A stretch of 64,000 nt of DNA from Crocodylus rhombifer. Its lineage: Eukaryota > Chordata > Crocodylia > Crocodylidae. The stretch is from contig JAVSML010024230.1 of assembly GCA_038503035.1 (NCBI GenBank), forward strand, positions 161,023-225,022, read 5' to 3'. Positions 23,363 through 34,039 of the stretch are shown here, piece after piece. Position 1 is the stretch's first letter. Every line of letters begins with the position of its first letter. The notes below the pieces were generated by a model. The model was given only the letters and a program-made list of their open reading frames with translations, made no database searches and was not told the origin of the DNA. The translations under genes and the position numbers were made by a program.

Positions 23363-23374
23363 AAAGGGGGGAGC
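23363..23374 (+). promoter_or_regulatory. Polypurine tract of ERV-A
   Basis: AAAGGGGGGAGC lies directly before the TGTTGG start of the 3' LTR, the expected place of the plus-strand primer. Confidence 0.85.
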
Positions 23375-23845
23375 TGTTGGTGACACTGGGCATAACCCTG
23401 GGTAACTCAGAGGGATGGAAGACCACGAGTGTCGAGGAAGTCCTTCTGCTTCAGGCTCAGAAGAGCAAAAGCCCCCCCTTGCCCAACCTTTGCAACCCTG
23501 TCTCTGGCGCCTGCAAATCTCCTGTCCTTCTGGAAAGCAGGCGAGCTAAAACTGTTATCTGTGGAATGCAAGAGCACCGCTCGGAGAGAGAGAGGAGGAG
23601 GAAAAGGGAAGAAAGAGGGGGGCCAGCGGGTGGAAAATCACTGACAGTGAAACTGACCGGGGTATAAAGATCTCGCTGTTGCAGGGTTAGGTGTGCAGGA
23701 TTTGAGACAATACAGTCTCCCTGTGCCTTTTACTTGAGCTCAAATAAACTCTGTCTGCTTCTCCCCCAGTGTGTTTATTTGGCGCGACACACACCGGGCA
23801 ACGAACCCAATTGTTGCCTCCCTCAGGGACCTTGTGCCGGCAACA
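23375..23845 (+). repeat. 3' LTR of ERV-A
   Basis: Same length (471 bp) and borders as the 5' LTR, with 13 substitutions and no indels. TATAAAG is at 23663 and AATAAA at 23743. Three of the differences cluster in U5 (CTCAGGGACC versus CTTGGGCACC), so a small conversion or double change is possible there. Confidence 0.95.
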
Positions 23846-23849
23846 TTAT

Positions 23850-25244
23850 GATCTTTAGGTTTAGGCAACTTTGTCCGATATTTTGTTCTTGATCTTCCAG
23901 CCACGCTATCTGCTAATCTAAGTCTAGTACAAAACCACACTTCTTTTCCTCTTCTTATCTGGTTTTTCTTTGAAGATACTTTTCACAAGTTATTCCTTTA
24001 TTTATTTAAGTATCTTAATGGCAATTTAATATAAAACATTCATCAAAGTATTTAAACAGATAGAAACTAAGCTTCGAATGGAATATGAACTATTTTAAAA
24101 CTAAATATTACCATCTTCACAAATGTTGTGCCGTACCACAGTTTGAACATATCTATAAAATAAAATACCAGTATAATATAGTTAACAAATCTTTTCCCAT
24201 TGAATAGAATATCAGTGAAAGCAAATTTAGCTTTTGTATTGTTAAGCCAATATTCTATTGACTGGGTCTTTGTTATCCTGCCTCATTGATTTCCCTGGGC
24301 CTGTCCTGAATGGAGGAGGATTATCTGCTTACTCTTACTGAACTGACTTGTTCTGTCTTGTCATTTATTCAAAGAAAGTTCACTGCAGAGGGGAGAAAGA
24401 CATAATGTAGAGATTAAATGTGGGGCTCCATAAGGATCCATGCCTCAATGTCAGTATAACAATGTGGCTCTTGAGTGGTTTAATAAGCATCATCTAACTA
24501 GTCATGGTTTGGTATCATGTCTACAATGTGTGATTTTGAATAGCATAGAAAGGGGGAGGGCCAAATTACATAGCTGGTTGAAGATGTAGTTACATGGATA
24601 AGACTAAGCAACAGCAGATCTCCAAGGTATGGGGAAGTTGTGGTATAACTGGTACATCTTTGATGGAACAAGATGGAGAAAATTACGTAAGAAATAACTT
24701 TATGCATTTTCCTTCTTTCACCGTTAACTTTACCCCACCCTCAACACATGCACGCATACACAACCACCTTTTTGTGGCTTTCAGCTTTGTAAAGGAAGAG
24801 ACCTTTACACTCAAAATGATTATACATACTTTTTTTAAGACTACTCTCATTCTACATATAGTTTGCCCATTACCAAATGTTAATGTAATTTGCACATTAT
24901 TTTCTTCTTACAGGAAACTTTAATTTTATTTAGGTCCAGTGAAGCACGTTGTGTAGATTGAAACTGTAAATGAAATTGGCTTTATAAATGGAATTGTAAA
25001 GAAGTAAACACTGCTGATAAACATATACTGTTAACTAATAAAAATTCTGTTATCTGATACTCTTTGAGCTCTCAATATATTTCTTAGTTAGGTGTGCATG
25101 GTAGACACTGCAAGATGCTGGCACAGCTGAATTTGCTATCTGCAGTTAGCACAGTGAGACCAGGGTTGATTGAGGCAGATTTTTTATGAAACTAGCCAAA
25201 CTCTTTTTGGCTGTCCTATGCTGATTAAAGCTATTTCTTTGTAG
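23850..25244. other. Unassigned AT-rich sequence (possible intron)
   Basis: No repeat family or gene could be supported. It may be intronic to the candidate exon that starts at 25245, because the sequence runs into a good polypyrimidine tract. Confidence 0.4.
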
Positions 25245-25436
25245 ATGGATCTCTTTTTGAAGTGGATTGGCAACCAAAAAAACAGAGGCTGTTAACTTGT
25301 CCAGTCAAAAGAGAGCATTTACCTACGGATGTGCTTGAAACAAAATGCTTACACAGAAGCTCATCAAACCAGATCACAAGCAGATATCAGCCTAGGTCTT
25401 GTATTTATGCCGTACTTTGTGAAGAATATTATGATG
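25245..25436 (+). CDS. Candidate host coding exon, 192 bp, gene not recognised
   Basis: An open segment is bounded by a good acceptor (CTATTTCTTTGTAG before 25245) and donor (GATG then GTAAAT at 25437). Length is 64 codons exactly, entered and left in phase 1, so it could be skipped or duplicated without a frameshift. The frame is stop-free through the donor. It reads as ordinary globular protein: GSLFEVDWQPKKQ, HLPTDVLETKCLH, SRYQPRSCIYAVLCEEYY, with four Cys and no low complexity. I do not recognise the family. It is not a known transposon domain to me. A chance open frame with fortuitous splice sites remains possible. Confidence 0.5.
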
Positions 25437-27013
25437 GTAAATGCAACTTGCCAGTCTGTTCACAAAGCAAATTTGTATAAAATGAAGAAAAAATATTCCT
25501 AAGCATGTGAAACTTTCATTAATTTCAATGGTACTTACATGTATCTTGAAATAAGTGAAAATTGAGAGAGCTTGTATTTCCTAGATGCCCACTTGATGTC
25601 TTGCATCCACTTAAATTGTCTTGTTAAGTACAGTTTGCATGTTACGTTGGAAAACTTCTGCCAAGCTTGATATTATTGAGGCCACAATTCGATGCATCGG
25701 TTACCTGCTGTACGAATGAATAATTACACAAGATTCTAAGTAATTTTGTATTTCTGTTGCTGTAACTGATTTTACGTAATGATATAAGATTATTAGAATT
25801 AATGTTCTTTCTTTTTATTGTTGTTTTGCTTTGTTTTTAATTCCTGCTCTAGGAAATTAAGTACAGAGAGAAGGGCACTGTACTTATGTTTTCCTCTGCT
25901 GAGTAATCAGAAGCTATGTATGACTGAATAACTAAGCAAAATAAGTTTAATTTTGAGAAGCTGTTGTGGTCTATTTAACTGATACTGTCAATATGATCAT
26001 TCAGAGAAATCTTGGGTCACCAAAGCTGAGAAAATATATGCTGGACCATTATTTATACTGAAGAGAATAGAGCCAGTGTGATACATCCCTGCTGAGGAAA
26101 GCATCATAACAGATGATCGGTTTTAAACCACTATATCATGAATCATTGAAGTGGTACTGTGTAGTTTGACAAGAAAATAAGATGCAAATATGAAATTGAG
26201 TTGACTACCTGATAGTTACGCTGTTTAAGCAGTCACCATAAAAATGCACATAGTTGCCCATCATTACAGAAATTGCATTATTCTCAGCAAAATCTTCTAT
26301 GAGCTAGCAGCAATAAAAATGTTTCTGAAGCATCAAGAGTCAGAAAGGGGATTCTTAGAGATTTTACCTACTGTTCGGGGATAAAATTATTTTCTTGACA
26401 GTTGGCAAAGGCAAGAAATTCATAAGTCTCAGCAATTGTTTCCCTTGTGGAAAAAATCTAAGTGAAATGATTGGAACATCTGGCAAAGCTCTTAAATAAA
26501 ACAATACTCGGAAACAGTAATGGTTCACTGTATCGTAGCACTTTACATCAACAACATTAGAACAATTAATATTCAAAACATGCTCAATTATAATTATACT
26601 TCACAGATGTTCAAGGAGGGGAAAAAGGAAACATGGCAATTTCAGGTTGAGCTCCCATGCAGGCAACAGTACTCTACTTCCTTCCAGTAAAGAAGTGTTA
26701 ACTGCTATAACACATTATTTGCAAACCTGTTAACACTACAATTTATAAAGTTGCTTGATACTTTTCATCACAGGACCCTATTTTTGCTGCACATAACTTT
26801 GCCAAATATTAAACATATTGGCTGAAATTTTCCCTTTATAGGTATCTTCCTCAGGTTGAATGTTTCTGGAAAATTTCTGTCAAAATCTTCTGCCTCCAAG
26901 AATGGGGCTAGGGAGAATAAAACTATATTTCTACACTGAAAAAAAAAAATTATATTTTTCTTTGGAAAACTGTAGTGTCTCTTTTTTTGGACCAAGGACT
27001 TTATATATCATAC
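25437..27013. other. Unassigned AT-rich sequence
   Basis: Downstream of the candidate exon; no second exon or repeat could be supported by eye. Confidence 0.4.
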
Positions 27014-27014
27014 A

Positions 27015-27046
<32 letters not shown>
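27014..27046. repeat. (AC)n microsatellite
   Basis: About 16 uninterrupted AC dinucleotides. The open frames crossing it are trivial His/Thr or Cys/Val repeats. Confidence 0.97.
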
Positions 27047-27047
<1 letters not shown>

Positions 27048-27375
27048 TTCTGTTCCAAATTCTGATGGTGTTTTTTTATATTCCCTTTTAAACATAAGGG
27101 TTGTGAGGACAGCAAGGGAATTTTTATTCTTTGAGAAGTATTTTCCTACCATTGTTCATGTGACTGTCCTTTCTTTTTTCTGTGAGTTCTTTCTGGTGTA
27201 TAGTTTCTGTCTAGTTTCAAGCACATGGTTTGCATGAGGACAATTTGGTCATTTAATGAGACAGACCATATTATGCAATATACACATGTAGATCTGTGGA
27301 TTTTCATGATTTTGTAGTGGGGTAGGGGTGGTGGGACCGGTTGATTGGTTCTAGTAGCAATGTATTGACAGGTTT

Positions 27376-28171
27376 TGCATTTATTGTTAAGACAGGGTTA
27401 TGTTTCTCTTGATAGCTGTTTATCAGAGGGGAGTTTGCTTCTGTTTGGGTTTGGAGGTTATTTGAATACCAGGGAATGGGGAGGAGCAGGGGGAGGGCAA
27501 GGGAATATTTCTCTCTAAGTCTGATCTTTTTTTTTAAAGTATAGGGTGTAATTGTTTCATGATCTTTCTTATAGGTTCTAGCATGGAATTACAAGTGTGT
27601 GGGCAGTTGGAACTTTTTTTTTGTACAGTATGAAGTCATCACTGGCTAATTGGCATGCAAAGACCTCTTTATTAGAATGAAGTAAAGATGATTTCAGGTT
27701 GATGATATGAGTGTTATGAATATTCTTAGAGAAGATGTGATGGTACCTGAAGGCCTGACTGTAGATTACAGCTTTCTCAGTGTGTTTGGGGTGGTTGCTG
27801 ATTTTGTGGACATATGCTTGGTGATCCATAGGTTCTTTACATAGAGTAGTTTGTATTGTTGCTGAAAAGTTAGTGTTTTTATAGGAGCATTCCAGAGAGA
27901 ATTTGATAGAGTAGTACTTGTTGAAGCTGTAGTTTGCATATCACTGGAGAGTTGCTCCTCCTCCAACCCTCAAGAACTGAACAGCCAAAATCTCTGAACA
28001 TTTCATTCTATGAAGCTCACTTTCTACTCTCATCGTTTTTATTTGTGACAGACTGCATATATGTGACTTGCCAAAAGGGAACTGAGTATTTTCCATTACT
28101 TAGAGTTCTTATGGGTAGCCAGAATGTATGTGTGCCCCCCCCGCCGATGCATTTATTGTTAAGACAGGGTT
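27376..28171 (-). mobile_element. Penelope-like retroelement relic flanked by a 24-bp direct repeat
   Basis: Minus-strand frames near 27578-27960 read CSYKNTNF, MDHQAYVHKISNHPKHTEKA and VIYSQAFRYHHIFSKN, the block that follows the RT core in Penelope-like elements (HPKHT, YSQ, RY.RI). The identical 24-bp sequence TGCATTTATTGTTAAGACAG+GGTT occurs at 27376-27399 and 28148-28171, on either side of the relic. Penelope-like elements often carry terminal repeats, so these may be the element's own ends. No GIY-YIG domain was recognised; the copy is short and broken. Confidence 0.55.
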
Positions 28172-28240
28172 GACAGGTAGTCAAACCTTGCACTACCCCT
28201 TGCGCCTTAACAGGACTAAAAGGGGTTATCTGGATGTCCC

Positions 28241-28958
28241 TGTGCCCATCTCTGTTTGATTATTCACTCCCATGCAGCTTTAGCATGTGCGCCTGGTTTT
28301 GGGGTAATGAGGGCTTGTACAATCCTGGAAAAGCCCCTCAGTCACTCCCTGGGAAACCTCAGAACTCACCTGCCACAACTTTGGATAGATCTTCACCTTC
28401 CAGTGATGTCAGTTCCGGACCTTCACACTACTTACGGTGTTGTCAGTCCAGCCTTTTCTTTCTTCCCTTTTTTCTTTTTTATTGTCCTAAGCTAGGGTTT
28501 CTGGCTGTCCTGCCTTGCCCCATCTGGGTTCTTCTGTGGCTCTTTGCTGAGCAGCCTTGGGTCCTGTACTCCTGTGCCACTCGCTGCTGGTGCAGAATGC
28601 TTCTTTTGATCCTGTCAGTGCTGATGCAAGCATTTGCATCGGGTCTTCCTGCTTTTGCCAGCACTGGATACACTGGGTGTGGGGGATCCTTGCCGCTCCT
28701 CTCGCTCCCAGCATTCCCCCTCACTCCCTTTCAGAGATGGCTTTTGAATCTCCCACTGATGTCACCCAGTTCCAACTGCAGATAAGCACAGCTAATGAAC
28801 CACACGGGTCTTTCTTCTGCCTTCCTGGATCATCAGTGTTCTAAAAGGGGTAAGTTTTCTTCTTTTTTAGGGTTTATATTTAGGGGTTGTGTTCCCTTTG
28901 TCCCAGGTTCCTTGATGGGCAGGGCTTCTTGCTACCTTGTGTTTGTATCCTCATGACA
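28241..28958 (-). repeat. 3' LTR of the Gmr1-like element
   Basis: Minus-strand borders are TGTCATGAGG at 28958 and GGCACA at 28241 (TG...CA). 28440-28958 matches 37098-37627, and 28241-28410 matches 34919-35080, so the two halves of the interrupted 5' LTR are recovered here as one piece of 718 bp. Open frames in it (28234-28785 plus, 28479-28724 minus) are chance frames. A purine run (AAAGGGAGGG on the minus strand) lies just inside the element at 28962-28973 and fits a polypurine tract. Confidence 0.88.
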
Positions 28959-29988
28959 CAACCCTCCCTTTAAGATGCCTTGGGGTGCTTGGTTCCTCTG
29001 TCCCAGGGCCCTACCTGTTGATTCAGTTGTTTCTCTAGAATGGTGTTCTGGTTCACTGGATCTGGTCTCATGCCTGCATCTAAATAAAAAATCCACTACG
29101 ACATTACTTTTTCCTGGTTGGCATACTATGTGGAATTTAAATGGCTGTAATGTCAGGGCGCACCTTGTCATCCAAGTGTTATTGGTCTTAGCTGTACTAA
29201 GCCACTTTAAGGGAGCGTGACCGGTCATGAGTTTACACTCCCTGCCCATTAGATAGTACCTAAAATGCTCTACTGCCCAGCAAATTGCCAGGCACTCTCA
29301 TTCTATTGTTGTGTACTGTGTCTCCACTAGCAGTAGTTTGCGACTGGTGTAGGCGACTGGCCTTCCTATTCTATCCTCTTCCTGGTTTAGGAAGGCTCCT
29401 ATGGTGGTTTACAGGGCATCTGTCTGCAAGACAAAAGGTTTTCAAAAGTCAGGTGCATGTATCATGACATCCTCGCACAAGCCCTTTTTTAGTAATTCAA
29501 AATTTCATGTCATTTCCTCTGTCCACTTTATGGATCCCATTCACCGCACTTTGAGGGCTTCTGTCAGGGGTGCTGCTAGCTTGGAAAAATGGAGAACAAA
29601 TCATCGGTAATAGTTAGTTAGTCCTAGAAAGGATCTAAGCTGTCTGCCATTCTGGGGCATAGTGAAGTTGCAGATTGTTTCCACTTTATCTGCCAGTGGT
29701 CTAATTATACCTCTTCTGACCAGAAAACCTAGATATTTAGTTTCCCTTTGTGCCAGGGCACACTTATGGGGGTTGGCAGTCAATCTCCTGCAACAACAGC
29801 TGCATTTCATGTCTCTGAGGAATCGACAATTCTCCTCCTGTTTGGACCTGATTTTCTGCCCTAGTCATCACTTCTCCCTTGGTCACATCTTGGGGTTCGA
29901 GGTCTTTGGTAGTCAATTCCATGAAAGCATCCCATCCCTCAGGTTCCCACCATTCCTGTAAGAGATTTAAGTGATAAATCTGCCTTTC
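28959..29988 (-). pseudogene. Gmr1-like RT C-terminal part and RNase H
   Basis: Minus-strand order: 29601-29810 gives LTANPHKCALAQRETKYLGF, GIIRPLADKVE and RQLRSFLGLTNYYR, the end of RT and the connection. 28975-29249 gives a block with HAPLKWL, LTLQPFKFHIVCQPGKSN and DFLFRC, the C-terminal part of Gypsy RNase H. Upstream, 29830-29988 is a linker after integrase. The RT core expected between 29830 and 29810 is absent here and is found inverted at 30265-30615. Stops and frameshifts throughout. Confidence 0.82.
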
Positions 29989-30243
29989 TCATAGGTCACC
30001 CAGCCAGTGGACCTCATAGTCCAGAGGCCTGACCCTGTGGATTACCTTGAATGGCCCCTGCCACTGAACCAGTAGCTTATTTGTGGAGATGGGGAGAAGA
30101 ACCAATGCCTTCTGTCCAGGTTCAAATTTTCTTTCCTTGGTGTGAATGTCATATCTTTCATTTTGGTGAAGTTGTGCCTCCTGTACATTGTGTTTGGCCA
30201 GGTCCTGGGCCACTCGGACCCTCTGTTGGAACTCTCACTGGTA
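29989..30243 (-). pseudogene. Gmr1-like integrase C-terminal domain
   Basis: Minus-strand frame with RVRVAQDLAKHNVQEAQ, FEPGQKALVLLP, a KLLVQWQGPFKVI segment and DYEVH, the SH3-like C-terminal domain of Ty3/Gypsy integrases. It lies upstream of the RT end on the same strand, which is direct support for the integrase-then-RT order. Confidence 0.85.
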
Positions 30244-30640
30244 AGCTGTCAGTTCTAGCTCACTGTGCCTCATGTGGCCGAGCTGGTGAAGTGCATTGGG
30301 AATGCCCAGTACGTCACAACACTTGACCTTGCAAAGGGATATTGGCAGATCCCTATAGTCAAAGGGGACCAGCCAAAGACAGCTTTTGGAACCCCTTGGG
30401 GACTCTACAGATTCATCCGAATGCCATTTGGGCTCCACGGAGTGGCCACAACATTCCAGCACCTAATGGACCAGGTCTTGGTGCTGCATGCTGAATATAC
30501 AGCAGCTTATATAGGTGACATAGTCATATTTTCCCAAACCTGGGCACAACACAAGAGAGCTCTTAAGACCATTCTGTCAGAATTGCGGAAAACATTTTTG
30601 TGTATCAGTTCTTGTAAATTTCCCGAGATTGTTCCCAAAC
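30244..30640 (+). pseudogene. Inverted RT core segment of a Gmr1-like element
   Basis: Plus-strand frame with YVTTLDLAKGYWQIPIVKGD (first catalytic Asp), TAFGTPWGLYRFIRMPFGLH, ATFQHLMDQVL, and YIGDIVIF where YIDD is expected (second Asp position is Gly). This is Ty3/Gypsy RT palm. Its orientation is opposite to all other parts of the element, and it sits between two integrase segments. The most economical reading is a local rearrangement of the missing RT core; insertion of a fragment from another copy is the alternative. Confidence 0.8.
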
Positions 30641-30799
30641 TTCCCTTAGGGCTTGGAGGAGACCCCGCTAGGGCAATGTCTGAGTACCAGTTGGAAGGGA
30701 GAATATTTTGTAGTATTCTGGGGAGTGTCCCAGATAGCGAACAATATTAGCAAGACGAGCAAGTCCCACTTTCGTGGATCTCCTTGTATGCATCGATGT
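30641..30799 (-). pseudogene. Gmr1-like integrase, post-core segment
   Basis: Minus-strand reading RCIQGDPRKWDLL, LLFAIWDTPQNTT and KYSPFQLVLRHCPSG corresponds to the region after the catalytic Glu in Gypsy integrases (PRKWD..LPYLLFA; SPFELLYGR). It joins directly to the core beyond the CR1 insertion. Confidence 0.82.
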
Positions 30800-32836
30800 A
30801 ACATTGAGGTAATCCCAACGAGGATCAAAGGGAGCAGGAGGGCACACAAGCCCCCATGGCTCACCAAAAGCACCCGGGAATGTCTCCTAGCTAAAAGGGA
30901 GGCGTACACCCAGTGGAAAAGAGGTGACATCACCAGGGATATCTATACTGCAGTTGCTTGGAGATGTAGGGGGGCAGTCAGGAAGGCCAAGGCAGAGATG
31001 GAACTGGGACTAGCTTCCTGGATTAAGGACAATAAGAAGTCCTTCTTTAAATACATAGGGGGTAAAAAGAAGGTTCTGGGTAATGTGGAGCCCCTGAAGA
31101 ACACGTTAGGAAGCTTGGTCATCACACCAGATGATAAAGCCAACATATTTAATGATTTCTTTGCCTCCATCTTCCTACACAGGGACCGGAACAGCCACCC
31201 CCCCCACTAAACCCCCCTCAGGCCCCAGGAGAGGCACAACTAGGCCAAGGGTTAGTGAGGAACTAGTTAGGGAGCTTCTGGAGGGACTGGACGTGTTCAA
31301 GTCAGCCGGTCCGGATGATCACCACCCTAGAGTACTAAAGGAATTGGTGGAGGTCATTGCAGGACCCCGGCGCAGCTTTACGAGCACTCGTGGTGCTCTG
31401 GTGTGGTGCCAGAGGACTGGAAGAGGGACAAAATGGTTCCCATCTTCAAAAAGGGGAAGAAGGAGGACCCAGGAAACTATAGGCCAGTTAATCTTACTTC
31501 GATCCTAGGCAAGCTGTTCAAGAAAATTATGCTGGCACATATCCATGAGGGGCCAGCAGAGGATTTCATGCTTAGGGGCAACCAACATGAGTTCATCAGT
31601 GGCAGGTCCTGTCAGACCAACCTGGTGGCCTTCTATGATCAGATCACCAAATCTTTAGATGCAGGGGTAGCAGTGAACATAGTCTTCCTGGACTTTCGGA
31701 AGGCCTTCGACACCATCTCTCACCCTGTTCTCATTAAGAAACTGGGGGACTGTGGTGTTGACACCCACACAGTCAAATGGGTCGCCAACTGGCTGGAGGG
31801 CCGCACCCAGAGCGTGGTAGTGGATGGGTCATTCTCAACCTGGAAGGACGTGGGCAGTGGGGTTCCACAGGGCTCCGTCCTTGGGCCCACACTGTTCAAC
31901 TTCTTCATCAGCGACTTGGACGAGGGGGTAAAAAGCACCCTGTTCAAATTTGCTGACGACACTAAGATGTAGGGGGATGTGGGCACTCTAGAGGGGAACA
32001 ATAGGCTACAATCAGACCTAGACAGGTTACAAGGGTGGGCAGATGAGAAGAAGATGGGATTCAACACTGACAAGTGCAAAGTGATGCACCTGGGGAGGAA
32101 CAACCGGCACCATACCTACAGGTTGGGGAACTCCCTTCTTGTCAGTACAGAGGCAGAAAAGGATCTTGGAGTCATCATTGATGCCAAGATGAGCATGGGC
32201 CGCCAGTGTGGGGAAGCAGTCAGGAAGGCCAACCGTACCTTGTCATGCATCCACAGATGCATCTCAAGCAGGTCCAAAGAGGTGATCCTCCCCCTGTATG
32301 CGGCACTGGTCAGGCCGCAGCTGGAGTACTGCATCCAGGTCTGGGTGCTTCACTTCAAGAGGGATGTGGACAACATGGAGAGGGTCCAGAGGAGGGCCAC
32401 TCACATGATCAGGGGGCAGCAGGGCAGGCCTTATGAGGAGAGGCTACGGGACCTGAACCTGTTCAGCCTCCAGAAGAGACAGCTGAGGGGGGATCTAGTG
32501 GCCTGTTACAAACTAGTCAGGGGGGAACAGCAGGCACTGGGGAAGTTCCTGTTCCCCTGAGCACTGCCAGGAGTGACCAGGAATAATGGTCACAAGGTGG
32601 CAGAGGGTAGATGTACGCTAGGTATCAGGAGGCGGTACTTCACAGTCAGGGCAGCTAGGGTCTGGAACCAACTTCCAAGGGAAGTGGTGCTGGCTCCTAC
32701 CCTGGGGGTCTTTAGGAGGAGGTTAGACGAACACCTTGCTGGGGTCGTTTGACCTCAGTAATCTTTCCTGCCATGGCAGGGGGTCAGACTAGATGATCTA
32801 CTCAGGTCCCTTCCGAACCTAGAAACTATGAAACAT
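30800..32836 (+). mobile_element. CR1 LINE inserted in the Gypsy integrase; ORF2 from post-endonuclease linker to 3' end
   Basis: 5'-truncated CR1 (about 30805-32831) flanked by AACAT on both sides (30800-30804 and 32832-32836). ORF2 pieces: linker at 30805-31210 (RKAKAEMELGL, KDNKKSFFKYI), fingers and palm at 31403-31972 ([53 protein letters not shown] intact), a TAG at 31970 where Trp occurs in other copies, then in-frame 31979-32560 (thumb to QRRATHMIRG). There is one more frameshift near 31330-31400. The 3' end carries the CR1 terminal motif GGGTCAGACTAGATGATC and ...CTATGAAAC. Confidence 0.93.
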
Positions 32837-33292
32837 CTGCTTAATAGACTTGTTAAGATGTTCTATTAGACCATTGGTTTGAGGGTATAGTGAGGTGTGG
32901 AGTTGTTTTATTCAGAGAGTACAGCATACCATGCGTAATACTCTGGACATAACATTCTGCCCTTGATCCCTTAATATCTCTTCTGGTATCCCCATCCTGG
33001 CTATCTACTTAACACGTTCCTCAGCTATGCAAGGGGCAGTTACCACCTAAAGTGGCACCGTCTAAGAGTAACTGGTGGTGTAGTCCACAAATACCAAGAT
33101 ATATTCATGCCCTGTGCTGCTGTGGGGAAGGGATTGCACCACATCCATAGTTATCTGTGAAAAGGGGACGTCGATGATGGGCATAAGTTGGAGTGGTACC
33201 CATGCCGGGTGGTCCTTCCTCGTCTTTTGGCACTTGGGGTAGGCTGCGCATCACCGAGAAATATCCTCCCCTAGCCCCAGCTAAAAAAACTA
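32837..33292 (-). pseudogene. Gmr1-like integrase core
   Basis: Minus-strand reading, in several frames, gives CQKTRKDHPA (finger end), TMDVVQSLPHSS with the first catalytic Asp, EYILVFVDYTTSY, ILRDQGQNV with the second Asp, and TNGLIEHLNKSI with the Glu. The core is thus complete in order although broken by frameshifts. It continues the frame at 33293 and is cut by the CR1 at 32837. Confidence 0.82.
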
Positions 33293-34027
33293 CTAGGTCA
33301 CCCTAGCGATGGTTTTGTCTCCACCCAGGTGCTCCCCGGTGGGTCTGGAATGAGCCGATTGCCATATAGCTTCACAGAACTGTGTAGGAACTACCAACTG
33401 TGTGTTCTCAGATTTGCCTGGCCTATCTTGTTGCACATGATACAAAAGTTGATTTCCTATCTCAAACCATAGAGTTTTGATCACCGTCAGTGTAGGGTGG
33501 TCACTGGCACTGCCAGCCTGCATTCTGAGCATGTGAGGTTCTTGATCCTCCTCCTGGGCTTCCCGGAACTGTAGGCTGCTAGCAATGTTGCAAAGATCTA
33601 CATTGTCCACCTCATCGGTTGACTTCTCACCTTTCTCAAGCTCTCCTAACCATACTTCCCAGTTCCGGAGCCTCTTATGCTCTGTTTCTGCATTATTATT
33701 ATCCAGGGTATCATAGATCAATACCCAATTGCATCCCAACAGCATATCGCAGGCCAGCCTGGGCACTACACCTACCAGGAGTTCCCCCTGGTGCTCTATC
33801 ACTTGAAGTTGTATCCACTGTCGGTCAACCAGTTTCTTTTCTCCATGGAGACACGCTACCTTTACCAGGTTGTCTCCCTGATCCTTTCTGGGCCTCATCA
33901 GATCAGCCCTTATCAGGCACTGGGTGCATCCTGAATCTAACGTGGCCTGTACAGGGCGGCCTTCTACCCCAGCTTTCACAATGGGCCGTCCCCAAGTTGC
34001 ACATCTCCCCCAGTCACATAGCTGCAA
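33293..34027 (-). pseudogene. Gmr1-like protease joined to integrase N-terminus (244-codon frame)
   Basis: One open minus-strand frame holds a retropepsin-like segment at its start (PVQATLDSGCTQCLIRADL, catalytic DSG; GCNWVLIYDTLD further on), about 90 residues of linker, then the integrase H2C2 finger start (QLVVPTQFCEAIWQSAHS, GEHLGGDKTIARV). There is no RT or RNase H between protease and integrase, and RT is found later on the same strand. This is therefore an authentic protease-integrase order and not a deletion. The best-preserved frame of the element. Confidence 0.85.
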
Positions 34028-34039
34028 TCCATGGATTCA

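Larger units (their letters stand above)
17105..23849 (+). mobile_element. ERV-A: complete class I (gammaretrovirus-like) provirus with target duplications
   Basis: The element runs from 17109 to 23845 between two 471-bp LTRs and is flanked by the 4-bp duplication TTAT (17105-17108 and 23846-23849). A 4-bp duplication is usual for gammaretrovirus-like integrases. Internal order: primer site, gag, pro-pol in the gag frame after a UAG, and a shortened env. I count 13 differences between the LTRs (about 97 percent identity). Several nonsense changes look like TGG to TGA or CGA to TGA, and two or more frameshifts lie in pol. The provirus cannot be functional. Confidence 0.95.

Noticed and set aside
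26860..27237. 125-codon frame across the AC repeat
   Set aside because: Depends on the microsatellite (His-Thr repeat) and T-rich flanks.
28234..28785. 183-codon plus-strand frame
   Set aside because: It is the antisense reading of the Gypsy 3' LTR; Pro/Ser/Leu-rich without any domain.
33293..34027. Deletion of RT between protease and integrase
   Set aside because: RT and RNase H lie downstream of integrase on the same strand within one pair of target duplications, so the order is original and not a deletion.
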